From NCBI RefSeq assembly GCF_000764305.2, contig NW_025942195.1:1-64000 (forward strand): DNA of 64,000 nucleotides. Direction: 5' to 3'. Positions 24,666-37,009 of this stretch are shown in pieces. Within the stretch, counting starts at the first letter, position 1. Every line of letters begins with the position of its first letter. The notes below the pieces were generated by a model. That model did not search any database. It was not told where the DNA came from and saw only the letters and a program-made list of their open reading frames with translations. The position numbers and the translations under genes were made by a program. The DNA comes from Hyalella azteca. Lineage: Eukaryota; Arthropoda; Malacostraca; Amphipoda; Hyalellidae.

Positions 24666-25208
24666 CAGACTGGAAGTGGAGTTGCGTTTGGGGCTCGCAA
24701 CAGCTGAGCATAAAAGTGAACGATGCGCTCAGCTTTATGGGCCCAGGCGCCGTATTTCATGAGAAGTCATTTGTTAAAATGTGATTCGGAAATGAGGACC
24801 TGCCGAGGTGCCCCTTCGCTACCCTCTTGCCCTCACGCCTCGGAAAAAACTCCAATTGCGGTCACACAAACGCGGCAATAGAAACAGCGATACCGAGGCT
24901 CCAGAAAACGCAGTTGTATGAAAACTTTCGAAGCTGACGATCTTTTCGATGCAAAAGTTAAGATTGCGTGTTTTGTTTTTTCGATGGCAAATTTGTACAC
25001 AACTTTGAGGTCGCGTGTTTAATTTTTTCAATATTGAACATTGGCATGCAGATAAAGTTAAATTTTAATTCATTAAGATTAAGTATAGTTTTAAGTGACA
25101 CTAAGTTGACAATAGTGTACGAATATAAAGGCCATTTAAATTGAAATCATCCTGTAAATTAGTTAGTTGTTAACAAAAGTTCTTTGATTGCTTGCATTTA
25201 CTTGCACT

Positions 25209-25330
25209 GATAGCATAGCTTGATTCACCAACATGCCAGGTCACATGCTGATAGCATAGCTTGATTCACCAACATGCCAGGTCACATGCTGATAGCATAG
25301 CTTGATTCACCAACATGCCAGGTCACATGC
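25209..25330. repeat. 41-bp tandem triplication
   Basis: Three near-perfect copies (starts 25209, 25250, 25291) of a unit beginning GATAGCATAGCTTGATTCAC. The near absence of substitutions implies recent expansion. Confidence 0.93.
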
Positions 25331-26262
25331 CTGATCTCATATGTCGGCACAATTACCAGGCAGTCAAATAAGCTGCTAGAATTTAAAGAAAGTGATTGTT
25401 AAGCTTCACAGCGACGTCTGCTCTAAAATTCCACGCAAATGCCGACGCAGCCGCCAAAAATGGCAGGCCATTGCAGGCAATGGCGAGCTTACAGGGCAAA
25501 TTTTTCGGAACAACAGGAAACGTTAAAGGCGTTACGCTGCCTTATCGAGCCCATGCTAGTGTTGAATCACGTTACTTTTTGTAATGTGGATCTGGTGTCC
25601 ACTAGTTCTAAATAACTATGCAATTTAGTGTACAAATGTGCAAACCGTTTATGGTTTGAATTTCCGCACAAATATTTAAGCAATATCTATTTTATGATTA
25701 ATTCCTGTTAAAAGACTTTATAAAATTGATTTGATTTTTTTGCAGGAAAATTTGTTATGCGCTGACGCTGCCATCAAATAAAATTTAATTTCTTATGACA
25801 TACCTGGAAATGAACGACGATTACGAATTTCAATATTTTATATACTTTATCAGAATCCCCCCCGAGCGCATTAAAGATTTTATTGGTTTAAGCTGATGGT
25901 TTTTAATAAAGACGACCTTGAGATAAGCGTGTAGATAATCTTGCTTAACTTATTATCAGGATCGTTGATCTATTGTTCGTTATTGATGAAGATTATTTAT
26001 TTTTAAGACACGGAAAAGTAGCCTTTGGAACCGAAATCATAATTTGGATTTAATGCAGAATTTTTAGAGACCAAAACCTTAATTCAGATGACATTTTTGC
26101 TCCTAACGAAGATGAAACGCGGCGTTCGGAAGCTCGGCCTAATAAAATGGAAGGGGATTTCTAAAGCGCCTGCAGAGGAGGAGACATGGAGCTGGTCTTC
26201 TATTGTAAGGATAATTAGCAGGACGCCTCATAGCGGCTACAGGATGCACGGTTCGTCCTCAT

Positions 26263-26379
26263 GTGCATAGTAATGCGCAGTCAGCGCTGAGTAACGTGGG
26301 TGTGCATAGTAATGCGCAGTCAGCGCTGAGTAACGTGCGTGTGCATAGTAATGCGCAGTCAGCGCTGAGTAACATGCGT
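26263..26379. repeat. 39-bp tandem triplication
   Basis: Three copies starting at 26263, 26302 and 26341 of a unit beginning GTGCATAGTAATGCGCAGTC, with one or two differences between copies. Confidence 0.92.
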
Positions 26380-26861
26380 TACTCAGTATTCCCATAAGTA
26401 GCTTCGTTAGATGTTTTTGAAGTCCTTCACAGTGCTCATGTTGGTAATGAAGGTGTAGCAGAGTATTACTGATACCGAGTGATCAGGATACATAGTCACA
26501 TTTATAGTGTATAACCAAACCCTGGACTTTAGCTAGTCCCGTATATATTGTAAAACCCACCCCAAAACAATCACTGAGCTCGTTATATTCTTGACTTGAC
26601 CTCCTGGAGCGGAAGTATGAGTTAAAAGCAGTCAAACATTCCAATTTAATGTTCAATTCAAATTAAGTACCCAAGTTCAACGGTGTTAAACAAACCGTAC
26701 AGCCATCTTGTATGAATAACTCACTTGTTTTTTTTTTAACTGGTCTAAAGTTTTTTTCGAAGAACAAAACTTTTCGAGAAATAAATCGATTCAAATTTTC
26801 AACAGCTTTGTTAGAAATCATTGCTGGCATATAGTTATTTAATTAAACAATAGGGCAGAAA

Positions 26862-27012
26862 ATATAACTCAGTACTCACTGCAGTGACTGACAGAGAGCG
26901 CATATTCTCGTCGACGAAAACTAGAAATCACGGACGGACAGACAGACGGACAGACAGACGGACATGGCGAGCACAATAGTGCATTTTTTCATAAATGAGA
27001 AAATGCGCGTAA
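26862..27012 (-). mobile_element. MITE-like short interspersed repeat, copy B
   Basis: Reverse-strand copy of the repeat at 23287: ATAACTCAGTACTCACTGCA, then GAGCGCAT, the ACGGACAGACAG core, GAGCACAATAGTGCATTTTT and GAGAAAATGCGC at the end. Confidence 0.78.
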
Positions 27013-28145
27013 GAGAAGCGTGGAGTGTGCACTCACTTAGTATAGTATAGTATAATAGTATAGTATCTTCGGCATTAAAGAATAGGCCTGGATAGGCCTG
27101 TCGCCGATTCTTGTACTTTTCTTGACTAGACTGGCCTTTTGATCAGATCTTTTCAACGGACGGTAGATTTAAAATCACTTCAGCTTCTCCACAACAACTT
27201 GCGTTCTCAAAGCTAACCAATGCTATTGTGTCGCGAAAATTCACTGTATCAAGATTTCTAAAGACCTTTTTTATAAACTAATGCAAGCGTCACCAGACTT
27301 CAGCATGCGTCCGAGTAACTCGAACCCTGAGTTGACTTTCCGTAGAGTTAACTTCTCATGAAAACCTTCAACTCTGATGATGACTTTACTATAGCACTTA
27401 TTTACATTCTGGTGCCATACAAGTTGAAACCCATTTGTAATAAGGATTACATAGTTTTTATCCAATCAAAATAGTCAATCAAATATACTTCACATCATTT
27501 GTAAAGTTTATCAGGTCATTTAGTGTTTTAATCTCCTCCATTTAAATTAATCATGCTTTTTGTTGGTTATAATTGCATCAATGAAGTTCAAACTGATGAT
27601 AATTCTGATGTACGAAATGTTTTCAATTGAATTATAATGAACTTTTTGGCCCTTTCTTCGCTCATAAATTTACTGTTCTAGTGTTCAGACACGTGGACGT
27701 TTGGTAGGCATACTTCATTGCAAGTTCTTTCAGTACTTATGTTCAATACATTTCCCAGAGCTGCAACCATACATTTGTTTGTTTTGCTGCCTATGATTCT
27801 CGTATAGATATTTTCTGGCGAATTTTCATGACACTGCATAATATAATTAAATAATGATAACTAATCATTTAGTAGAATAGCGTGAAGAAGATGTGTTCTA
27901 AAAAATTTCTAATTATGTTAATTAATAAATTTGAGAAATTAAATCGATGACAAGTTTTTCTTTTTTTAATTTTCTTCGCGAATCGTGATCAGGAAGATTC
28001 AATTTTATGCGTTAGAGTTCACGGGAACGTCTATAACACATATGCTGATATGTTCATGTAAATAATATTTCAAGTATTTTGTTAATCAGTATTCATGGCG
28101 AGAAGAATTATTTTTTATCAGAGAAACATTAAGATGATATTATTG

Positions 28146-28475
28146 GTCTGACTGCCACCACCGCAGGTCTGACTGCCACCACCGCAGGTCTGACTGCCAC
28201 CAGCGCAGGTTTGACTGCCACCAGCGCAGGTCTGACTGCCACCACCGCAGGTCTGACTGCCACCAACGCAGGTTTGGCAGCCACCAACGCAGGTCTGACT
28301 GCCACCAACGCAGGTTTGGCAGCCACCAACGCAGGTCTGACTGCCACCAACGCAGGTTTGACTGCCACCAACGCAGGTTTGACTGCCACCAACGCAGGTC
28401 TGACTGCCACCAACGCAGGTTTGACTAGCACCGACGCAGGTCTGACTGCCACCGACGCAGGTCTGACTGCCACGT
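28146..28475. repeat. 21-bp minisatellite
   Basis: About 15 copies of GTCTGACTGCCACCAACGCAG. It is open on both strands (GLTATNA forward, VAVRPAL reverse) simply because the unit is a multiple of three and lacks stops. There is no start context, splice site or flanking coding signal to support a gene. Confidence 0.92.
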
Positions 28476-28679
28476 AGGTGTTATATGTTGCTTGCAAGAA
28501 GTCGTCACTCGACGCAGTAGCATTGCAGTACGCCAGAAGCAGTCGCCGGCAAAACGTTTCAAGAGCCAGAAACAATAATGGAGCTGCAGCGCGCCGATAT
28601 AATGGCATGTTTACTATTAATTTCAGACAATCTTATCTGATAGCAGACACTCATTAATCTCGGACCTCGGCGAGCCTTT

Positions 28680-28890
28680 CGTGAACTCGCATTGGTCTGT
28701 TCCTGATGCATCCACGCGAGGGGATTGGTCGAGACTCGCGGCGCGGTGAGGGAAGTGAGGTAAATGACTGGGATTCTGGCACGGTATTGGCCTGACTGGA
28801 GTCTGGAATTTGGATTGCTAGCTCCTTATTGGTTCTGAGCTGCAAAAGGCTTAGCCTTCTGTCAAACACTATCATTTGATTGGTTTAGAC
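28680..28890. promoter_or_regulatory. Cluster of five inverted CCAAT boxes
   Basis: ATTGG occurs at 28691, 28724, 28786, 28828 and 28879, all in the same orientation, in a GC-richer patch with several CG dinucleotides. NF-Y binds CCAAT and such clusters are typical of promoters. No gene start is recognised beside it, so its role is inferred. Confidence 0.3.
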
Positions 28891-29399
28891 AAGAGCTTTC
28901 GAGAGTCAAGTGAGGGTTAAATGAGGGTCAAGTGATGTGACAAGCTAGTGCAGGGGTCAAATCCCGCCCTCATTTTCAGGTTGTTTACCAAAAGGGCCAT
29001 TGGAAAGGTACCTCTGAGGTATTTTTCCCGCAGAAATTCCTAAAGTTTCCCTCACTTGAATCATTCCGGTATTTTTGGATGAGGCAGTGAATGGAATCTC
29101 GTAAAGTGTTTTTATGGCGTCCATTAATCCTATTGCGGTCACGAGAACCACTTTATGTGCCCATTCTCTTCACAAGTTCCAGGCAATCACTTTCAAAAAT
29201 TTTCCCCTAAGACAAACTGCGCCGAAGAATAAAAAAATAGCAGAAGCTTTGAATACCGAATCTTTGTTTGTGGTCGCAGAAGCGGTGAAATTTTTTATGG
29301 GGGTTTCTCCGTTATGTTCGCTTCCCAATCTTTTTGTGATTTCAACGACTGATAAAATATCGACTTTATTGCAACTCATTTCCCATAGAATGTCTTGCT

Positions 29400-32300
29400 T
29401 TGGTCTTCGTGAATAGGAACAATGATTAGAAATCTTCGAGTCTGGTCATTATTGGCTTGGGTAGAACTTGTTCAACTTCTAGGCGCAAGACATTTTTGTT
29501 TCTATTGTGTACAAGAAACTTAGCAAAACATTAGAACTATTATATTATAATAAGCGTAAAGCAGCGTGGAAAATAATTATAGATGTTTAGTGATCTCTGT
29601 AATCGCCATCGCGTACGTGGGCGCATCAATTGACGTAATGTTTTAGTCTAGTAACTACATTTTAGCAACGCGCGTACTGCAACATCAAAAATATCTAGAA
29701 TAAAGGTAGAATAGAAAGGAAAACAGTCCTGTATTTACACAATTTAGATATCTTGCGATTTACTAAACAAATCAACCGCATTTATGGAACAAATTCATTT
29801 TTAGATAAATATCTGACCCAGCAGCACTTTGAATTTTTAGGCAGAAAACGTCATATTAATATTTTCCTTAAGGCAGATGAAGAAATACGTGTTAGTATCA
29901 CCCTGGAATGTTCAATAATTTTAATACTTAAACTTAAATAACAGTTTCTAATTTAGGAAAAAGTAGTAGTAATTTTAGCGTACACTTAACGTGCATTTCA
30001 AGTTGTACAGCGAGTCGCCCCTTGCAATTAAATGATAGGTTTCGACAATTGAAATTATGAATGAATGATTTGATACTTATTTTATTAGTGAAGAAACAAC
30101 GAACCCTTGAATCCTTGCGAGACGCCCGGATTTTTTAAGCAACCTGCATTAAAATAAACCTGTAAAAACCCGTTATGATTGTTAGGATTGCTACGGTAAA
30201 CTGTATTACTTTTTGAGATCAAAATATTTGTTGATACTTAGCCAGGTTACCATGAAAGATCACTCATGATGACATTAACTCACGTCACTCATTCTGGTAA
30301 CTAGTGGGTTACTTGGTATCACTCATTTGTGTGACATGAGAGTTAATCCAGTCACTCATTTTTGTTACCTGAGAGTTACTAAAAGATATTCGACCGCAAA
30401 GCGTTACTTCAGTAACAACCCCACGACTCGATGTCGCCCAGCTCTCATGCCTTGCTTCAGAGCCAGTTAGCGTTTTTGGGCAATGTTAATTTGCTAAATG
30501 ATATTTGCTTTTGAAATAACAAGCTGCGTCAGAGGCATTATTAAATACAAGCGGTCTAAATATTGTTGACAAAACCAGATTCTAATGGCATGTCGCCATA
30601 AGTTCTCGTTGAAACTGCTACCAAGTTTCTGGCAGGATATGATTAAAGATTTTTTTTATGAAATTCTCGATGAGGAATGTCGTTCGTACAGAAAATTTAT
30701 TTATAAAAGAAGAGCTAAATTAAGCGATTATTTTTCTAAGGCAAAAAATTTTTTGATAAAAAATATTATCTTCTCCGAAGAACAGCTTCGAAAATTTCAT
30801 TTCCAGCAGCATACAGTTTTCAGCCTGAAACCTGTCTTCGCAAAGTTTTCCAGCCTGACCAAATTATACCTGCATATCCTATTGTATTTTGAACCTAGAA
30901 TATAATGCAATGTGATAACGATCTCCAAAATAATCCCATCGCGTTTAATAACTACAAAACCTTCTTCATTCTAAAACCCTATTAAATAAATTGCCAGAAT
31001 GCAGATTCTGCACAATTTTTTATTTTTTTCTTATTTTTAGCGCATTTTCTCATTTATGGAAAAAAAGGTGCTATTGTGCTCGTCATGTCCGTACGTCTGT
31101 CCGTCATTCCGTCCGTCCGTCTGTCTGTCTGAGAAAATGCGCGCTCTGTCACTCACTGCAGTGAGTACTGTCTCAATTATTTTCCAGCTAATCGAATAGA
31201 AAGAATTTTAAAAAGTCTAAACGCAAAAAACGTGATTCTCGGACACGTATTTCTGCAATTAAATGCTAACTTTAAAAGTTTCGGAATGTTAAAATCTAAT
31301 AGAAGGGCTTTCAATAGTCAACAGTATGTTTCAGCCTTATTGTCATTGGTTGGAGTGCATGAGTCCTCTGATACGATGAATTCTGAATTTGTAATCTTTC
31401 TTTTTCAAAATTCTAAAATGTGAACGAAAAATTGCGAAAACTACAAGAAAGATAAAGCAATTGATCATTTCATAAGAGGAATGCATGTAATCGAACATAT
31501 GTACAAACTAGAGAGCTACGTTGTGCGTATGAAATTATTATTGGAAAGCAGGTAATTGACAATATGTGTAAAGGAAATAAAATAGGAATTGAAAATTTTC
31601 ATCAATGCCATAAATTTTATCGTCTGCTTCTAAAAAAACGTACAAGTGCGTGCATTTATCCAGGTATTTTGTTGCCAATTTTTTCTCAGTACACGAGAGT
31701 GGAGCATCGTTGCGGAAACTGCCGCGGAGGACGATGCTTGAGACGCCCGCGCGCTGCCTGAGCTTTTGATCTCGTGCCAAGAGCCAAATACGAGCGAGGG
31801 TCGCGTGGCCCGCAAAAACCCACCTCAAATGATGATAAAAATGGCCTCTTCTTCCATTTAGACTCAAAACTCACCCAAGTTTGGCAAGAAAAAATCCGGG
31901 GTGCGGTACTTTAAGTGCTTGATGAATAGAAACTTAGATCATTAGGCTTATTTATTAGACACGCGGTTTTGTCGAGGACTGCGGTGGTTTTTGTCGGAGG
32001 TTCACTTGTCTCAAGTTGGAAACTCAGCCGCTGAGTCGGAGTGACAAAAATGATACAAACCACAAAATTAGTTTCATGTTACGCAGCCTGCTTCCGATAT
32101 CACAAGAAGAAATGAGCACAAATAGGCGGCATAACGGCCTTAGAACTGATGATAAATGTACGACTTTCATCGAATTATATGATCATAATGAAGCTAAAAC
32201 ATGGTTGTTTTGTGTTGTACATCATGTGACTCAAGATAATTCAAGTCACGACCATGCATCATCAACGATTGGCTTTCCAGCGAAGCGCTTCCGTTTCGGC

Positions 32301-33880
32301 AGAAAATATATTATATAAGAATACTTAAGAATTTAAAAGCAAGAAAATTCTTAGTGAGCTTGCAATTTAAGCGGACTCATAATGTAAGTAAGAATAATCA
32401 AGAACTGAGTTTATGGAGAAGATTATCAGCGCATAAATCCACTCATTCCGAATTTACTATTGACTAGGAAATTAGTCGCCATGCATGGGAACAAATATCT
32501 TGAAACCTCATCGGCGACTAAAAATGATATAGATCATCACTATATCACGGCTACGTTGCTGAACAGCAACCGGAACGGATCTAGATCATGAAACGTCCTA
32601 AATGCATTTCAGCACACATAATGCCGCCTATACTTATAACTCAGAAGACAGTTGACTTATTTACAACTTAACTATTGTTCAAGCAACCAATGGATTAAAA
32701 TCTAAGACACCTCCATCACATTGATTCATTTGATTAGCAGGGCGCTCCGGCAATTTCTGTCTGCATTCCTGCGTTGTTTCTAGAATTTGAAGAATGCCTC
32801 ATAAAGCCGCTAAAATTTCGCGTGTTCTTCATATTTTTATTTAAAAATAGTTGAGTGAATCAAATCTTGGAACTCGTGGTCGACCTTATTTGATTGATGT
32901 GCGTTGAAAGGAAGAATGCTCCGTAAAGAGATCCAAGGACCGAACGCTCTGATTTCATGGCAATTGACGGGGCCAACCTGTTACCAAGTGAAGCTGTCTC
33001 GAGCACATTGCCGGTTAGCCTGCTTATATACGGTATTATTATTGAGTACAATTATTATGACTTAATACTTTTTTGATGATTTGTAGGTATATCAACTCGT
33101 ATCAATTCTGAGTTCACAGATACCACAAATCAAATTAATGAGATGAGCTATCATGATATAACTCGCCCTTATTCATTATATAAATACTCCCAATAATGCA
33201 CAATTAAGAGCTACTTCAACAGTGAATTATGGGTTCTTTCAATTTTCCCAGTCATAACTTTCGAAGCAAAAATGTGAAATGAAGATAGAGGAGCCGCGTA
33301 TCGTCAAAGAACGAAGCCTCGTGTCTCAATTATTCCGCCTTAGCCTTCAAAGAGATTCGAGCTACGAAAGATGTAGCGGTACCTCGTACTATTGATCTCT
33401 TTTATTGATAGCTTCTATATCGCTATTATGTTTTAAATATTTTTATGGCTGAATGAGAAAGGCAATGATATAGGTATGCTATTGGGATACATATGAACAA
33501 ATCAAAAAATTGCATTCTGGCGAAATTAAATATTTTTCAGAGGGTGTAAACATCCCACTAAAAAAGTTATTTGCTTGAGAAATTTTCTGCTACGATTTTT
33601 AGGCGGTAAGCAGAACGTGATGCTTTAAGACTGGAAGCTAATGTAAATCACGAATTCACCAAAATTATGATTAGCATTCAAATAAGAATTCCGAAATGAT
33701 TTTTACGTACAAAATTTTCGGGAGGCTGTAAGACTTCATTGGCTTCATACTCTGGAATGAACAGTATTAAGAGACGCAAGTAATGTAACTGCTACGGTGA
33801 TCGTAACTCCGGATACCGAGTTTGATATTGGCAAGGCCAGCTTTAAAACTTAACCGTACACATGAATTGCTAACACAGGA
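29400..33880. other. AT-rich stretch without a recognised gene
   Basis: Contains one MITE-like copy (31038-31184) and a loosely repeated CACTCATTNNNGTNACNTGAGAGTTA motif near 30270-30380. An open frame of 106 codons at 30585-30905 has no recognisable family. No splice-supported coding exon was found. Confidence 0.4.
31038..31184 (+). mobile_element. MITE-like short interspersed repeat, copy C
   Basis: AGCGCATTTTCTCATTTATG at the left end and GAGAAAATGCGCGCTCTGTC near the right end form the inverted-repeat pair, with the CCGTCCGT/CTGTCTG core between. It continues into CACTCACTGCAGTGAGTACT as in the other copies. Confidence 0.78.
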
Positions 33881-33887
33881 GATGAAT

Positions 33888-34650
33888 TCTGAATGATAAA
33901 CACTGGACCTGAGTTGTAAACACCGGACCTGAGTTGTAAACACCGGATCTGAATTGTAAACACCGGATCTGTATGGTAAACAACGGTCCTGAATTGTAAA
34001 CATCCGACCTGAATGGTAAACACCGGTCCTGAATTGTAAACACCGGACCTGAATTGTAAACACCGGATATGAATGGTAAACCAGGACCTGAATTAAAAAC
34101 ACCGGTCCTGAATTGTAAACACCGGGCCTGAATTGTAAACATCAGACCTGAAAGGTAAACACCGGTCCTGAATTTTAAACACCGGACCTGAATTGTAAAC
34201 ATCAGACCTGAAAGGTAAACACCGGTCCTGAATTTTAAACACCGGACCTGAATTGTAAACACCGGTCCTGAAAGGTAAACACCGGTCCTGAATTTTAAAC
34301 ACCGGACATGAATTGTAAACACCGGACCTGGATGATAAACACCGGACGTGAGTAGTAAATATCAGAACTGAATGGCAAACATGGGATTTGAATGGTAAAC
34401 AGGCGTTCTGAATTCAAAGTACGGACCCTAAATTGTATACACCAGCCGCAAATTGTATACACGTCACCATAATACTATCCACGAGACTTAGATAGCAAAC
34501 ATGGGATCAGATTTGCATGCATGGGGCCTGAATTGCTTACACGTGTCCTAAGTTGTAAACAAGTGACCTGAGTTGTTTAAACAGAGCCTTATCTATGAAT
34601 ATGTAATCTCATTTGCATGCATGAGACCAGAACTGTAAGCACGGGACTTT
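33888..34650. repeat. 20-bp minisatellite with one decayed flank
   Basis: More than 20 copies of CTGAATTGTAAACACCGGAC-type units. The core to about 34345 is well conserved, and the copies then diverge progressively to about 34650. A sub-block of 60 bp (three units) is repeated around 34140-34310, a sign of higher-order amplification. Confidence 0.9.
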
Positions 34651-35035
34651 AATTGTGAATAAAGACTGCAAAATTTTTTTGCAAAAAAGACTGCAACATT
34701 TTTATAAATATTAGAAGCGGGCCTTAATTGTAAAGATTAAACAAGAATTTTAACCGATATTGTCTTCAAACATTCAATACAACTTTGACCCAACGGCCAG
34801 TATAGAAAAGTTTGGCAATAATCGAAAGTTTGGATTATAAAACATCCTTTCGGCACCGAGAGCTGGATACAGTGCCGAGTCATGGCTTGTGGAGTGTGTA
34901 AAAGAAGCTTACTGAGGGCCGTACGCCTGAGGCAATCAAACAAATCATATTATAACAACAAGTTATGGTTAACTACAAAACCGACTGTGTAAGTTTTCAA
35001 ATACCAGTTGTTGTTGGTAATGCGATTGATCTAGT

Positions 35036-35133
35036 CAGCATTGACTGGATGATAGAACAACACGTCTATTTCACTCAGCATTGACTGGATGATAGAACAA
35101 CACGTCTATTTCACTCAGCATTGACTGGATGCT
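35036..35133. repeat. 40-bp tandem repeat
   Basis: Two and a half near-perfect copies, starts at 35036, 35076 and 35116, unit beginning CAGCATTGACTGGATGATAG. Confidence 0.92.
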
Positions 35134-35727
35134 AGAACCCTCAAGCCCCTCGAACCCTCACTCATTAATTGGCCTTCCCTCGACATGAGGAAGCGCGTAT
35201 AGGGCGGCTTAGCCCTACGTTCAGTGTTTCACTTAACTGCCTTAGATCAGCGGTCGCGTGGTCTTAATGTCTTCAAAGCTCCGGCGCGAGCCTCGTAAAA
35301 GCGGACGCAGAGATGCACTCACTGATACAAGTGAGTCCCGATGACTTATTTGTGTGAATTTTGTGCTTGTAAAAGTTGACACAGATATTTTCTTGAAGAA
35401 ACAATTTAGATTTACTCGCTTATGTGCATGGGTTTAGTCTCAGCGAGGTGGATGAAGACACATGCTGATCAGGATACCTGAATAATTTAATACTCTACAG
35501 TAGACTCTGAACTTACTATCACCGTAATAACATTCGAGTTTGCTGTCGGTAAATATTATTTCTTTGAAGGATTAAATATTTCTCGCATACATTAGAACAG
35601 GAAGAATAAAGTAGAGAGCGCAGTGATGACTGCAGTAAATTAGGCAGCGCCATTGTCTCGACCAGCTTTTTGTGCACGCGCCCTCCGCGTCAGTCGTCTT
35701 CAATTTACCGGAAGGAACAGCAGCCTA

Positions 35728-36050
35728 CCAGTCGATGGTGCTGCCGGGACTGCTGGTGCTGATAGCTGCTGGTGGTGCTGTTAGCTGCTGCTGGTGCTGA
35801 TAGCTGCTGCTGGTGCTGTTAGCTGCTGCTGGTGCTGTTAGCTGCTGCTGGTGCTGCTAGTGCTGCTAGCTGCTGCCGGGACAGCTGGTGCTGATAGCTG
35901 CTGCTGGTGCTGTTAGCTGCTGCTGGTGCTGCTAGTGCTGCTGGTGCTGCTAGTGCTGCTAGCTGCTGCCGGGACAGCTGGTGCTGATAGCTGCTGCTGG
36001 TGCTGTTAGCTGCTGCTGGTGCTGCTCTTATTAGTGCTGTGTTTCAGTGC
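35728..36050. repeat. GCT-rich imperfect repeat
   Basis: Alternating GCTGCTGGTGCT and GTTAGCT/GATAGCT blocks with a repeated CCGGGACAGCTGGTGCTG segment (around 35877 and 35969). The longer period between those segments is about 90 bp. In-frame stops arise from TGATAG, so it is not a coding polymer. Confidence 0.85.
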
Positions 36051-36810
36051 AGGTGCTGCTCCTTGTTGACGTTGCCGCCTTATAGTTGCTGTTACTGATT
36101 TCGGTTCGACTGGTGCTGTTGTTCCGGCTGTTGAAGTCATGTTGGAGCTCGTTAAAATACATTAGGTTAATTGTTTTGCTGATGCTGATGGAAAATACGT
36201 TGGTGTAAAATGAAGAAATATTGCCGCTATTACCTGTTGAGACGAGTGATGCATTTAGCTGATACTAGCTGTTTCTTTATTGCCAATGCTGTTGATTTTT
36301 TTAATGTGGTTTTAGTTTGCGGTAAGATTTTTTGGGGGTTGATAATGCAAATAATTCTATAACTGATATTGCTGTTTGATGCCTTACATTAATTTTGACA
36401 ATGAGTATGCTGATGCAGTTCTGCTTGTTGCTTTTATTGGTGCAGTTGGTACGACATTTACTGATGCAACTACGACTCGAACGAAATCACAAGTAAGAGC
36501 TCGTAACATGCTAATGATGGATGGCTTGCGATGAGTTGATGAAAAATATGTATCAAAATTCAGCGGCCTGCAAACTCACATTCTTGATGAAAATATAAAG
36601 GCGTTTTCACACGAATACAAATTAAGATTCATCAGTAACAGGAAATATTGAACTAATACTCATTCGCGAGCTTCATCTTCTCATCTCGTCTAAAGATTTA
36701 ATCGCGTCCCAGGCAGCAGCTCTCCAACAATACCAGCTAATTGTCATTCGCTGAGAAGCGTGGCAGCATTCCACAGTGAAGGCACAGGCAAGCAGCGCAT
36801 TGTATATAAA

Positions 36811-36999
36811 GAGTAGCTGTATAGTGACAGTTTATTGTAAAGTATCTGCATAGTGACAGTGTATTATAGAGTAGCTGTATAGTGACAGCGCATTGTAGAG
36901 TATCTGTATAGTGACAGCGCATTGTAGAGTATCTGTATAGTGACAGCGCACTGTAGAGTATCTGTATGGTGACAGCGCATTGTAGAGTATCTGTATTGT
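36811..36999. repeat. 29-bp minisatellite
   Basis: Six and a half copies of a 29-bp unit containing GAGTATCTGTATAGTGACAG, more uniform towards the right end. Confidence 0.9.
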
Positions 37000-37009
37000 A
37001 GCACAACAC

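Noticed and set aside
24344..24760. 138-codon reverse frame
   Set aside because: Covers the 41-bp minisatellite; the peptide repeats in three shifted registers.
28129..28608. Repetitive proteins on both strands (GLTATNA / VAVRPAL)
   Set aside because: A 21-bp minisatellite without stops is open on both strands by arithmetic alone; no start or exon context.
28957..29416. Overlapping frames on both strands in a non-repeat region (forward 100 codons, reverse 69 and 64)
   Set aside because: Composition is protein-like but no family, start context or splice sites could be recognised on either strand, and the frames contradict each other.
30585..30905. 106-codon forward frame MACRHKFSLKLLPSFWQDMI
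   Set aside because: AT-rich, no recognised motif and no exon boundaries; a chance open frame is as likely.
33888..34650. CRISPR-like direct repeats
   Set aside because: Units are contiguous with no unique spacers, they diverge gradually, and the DNA is eukaryotic.
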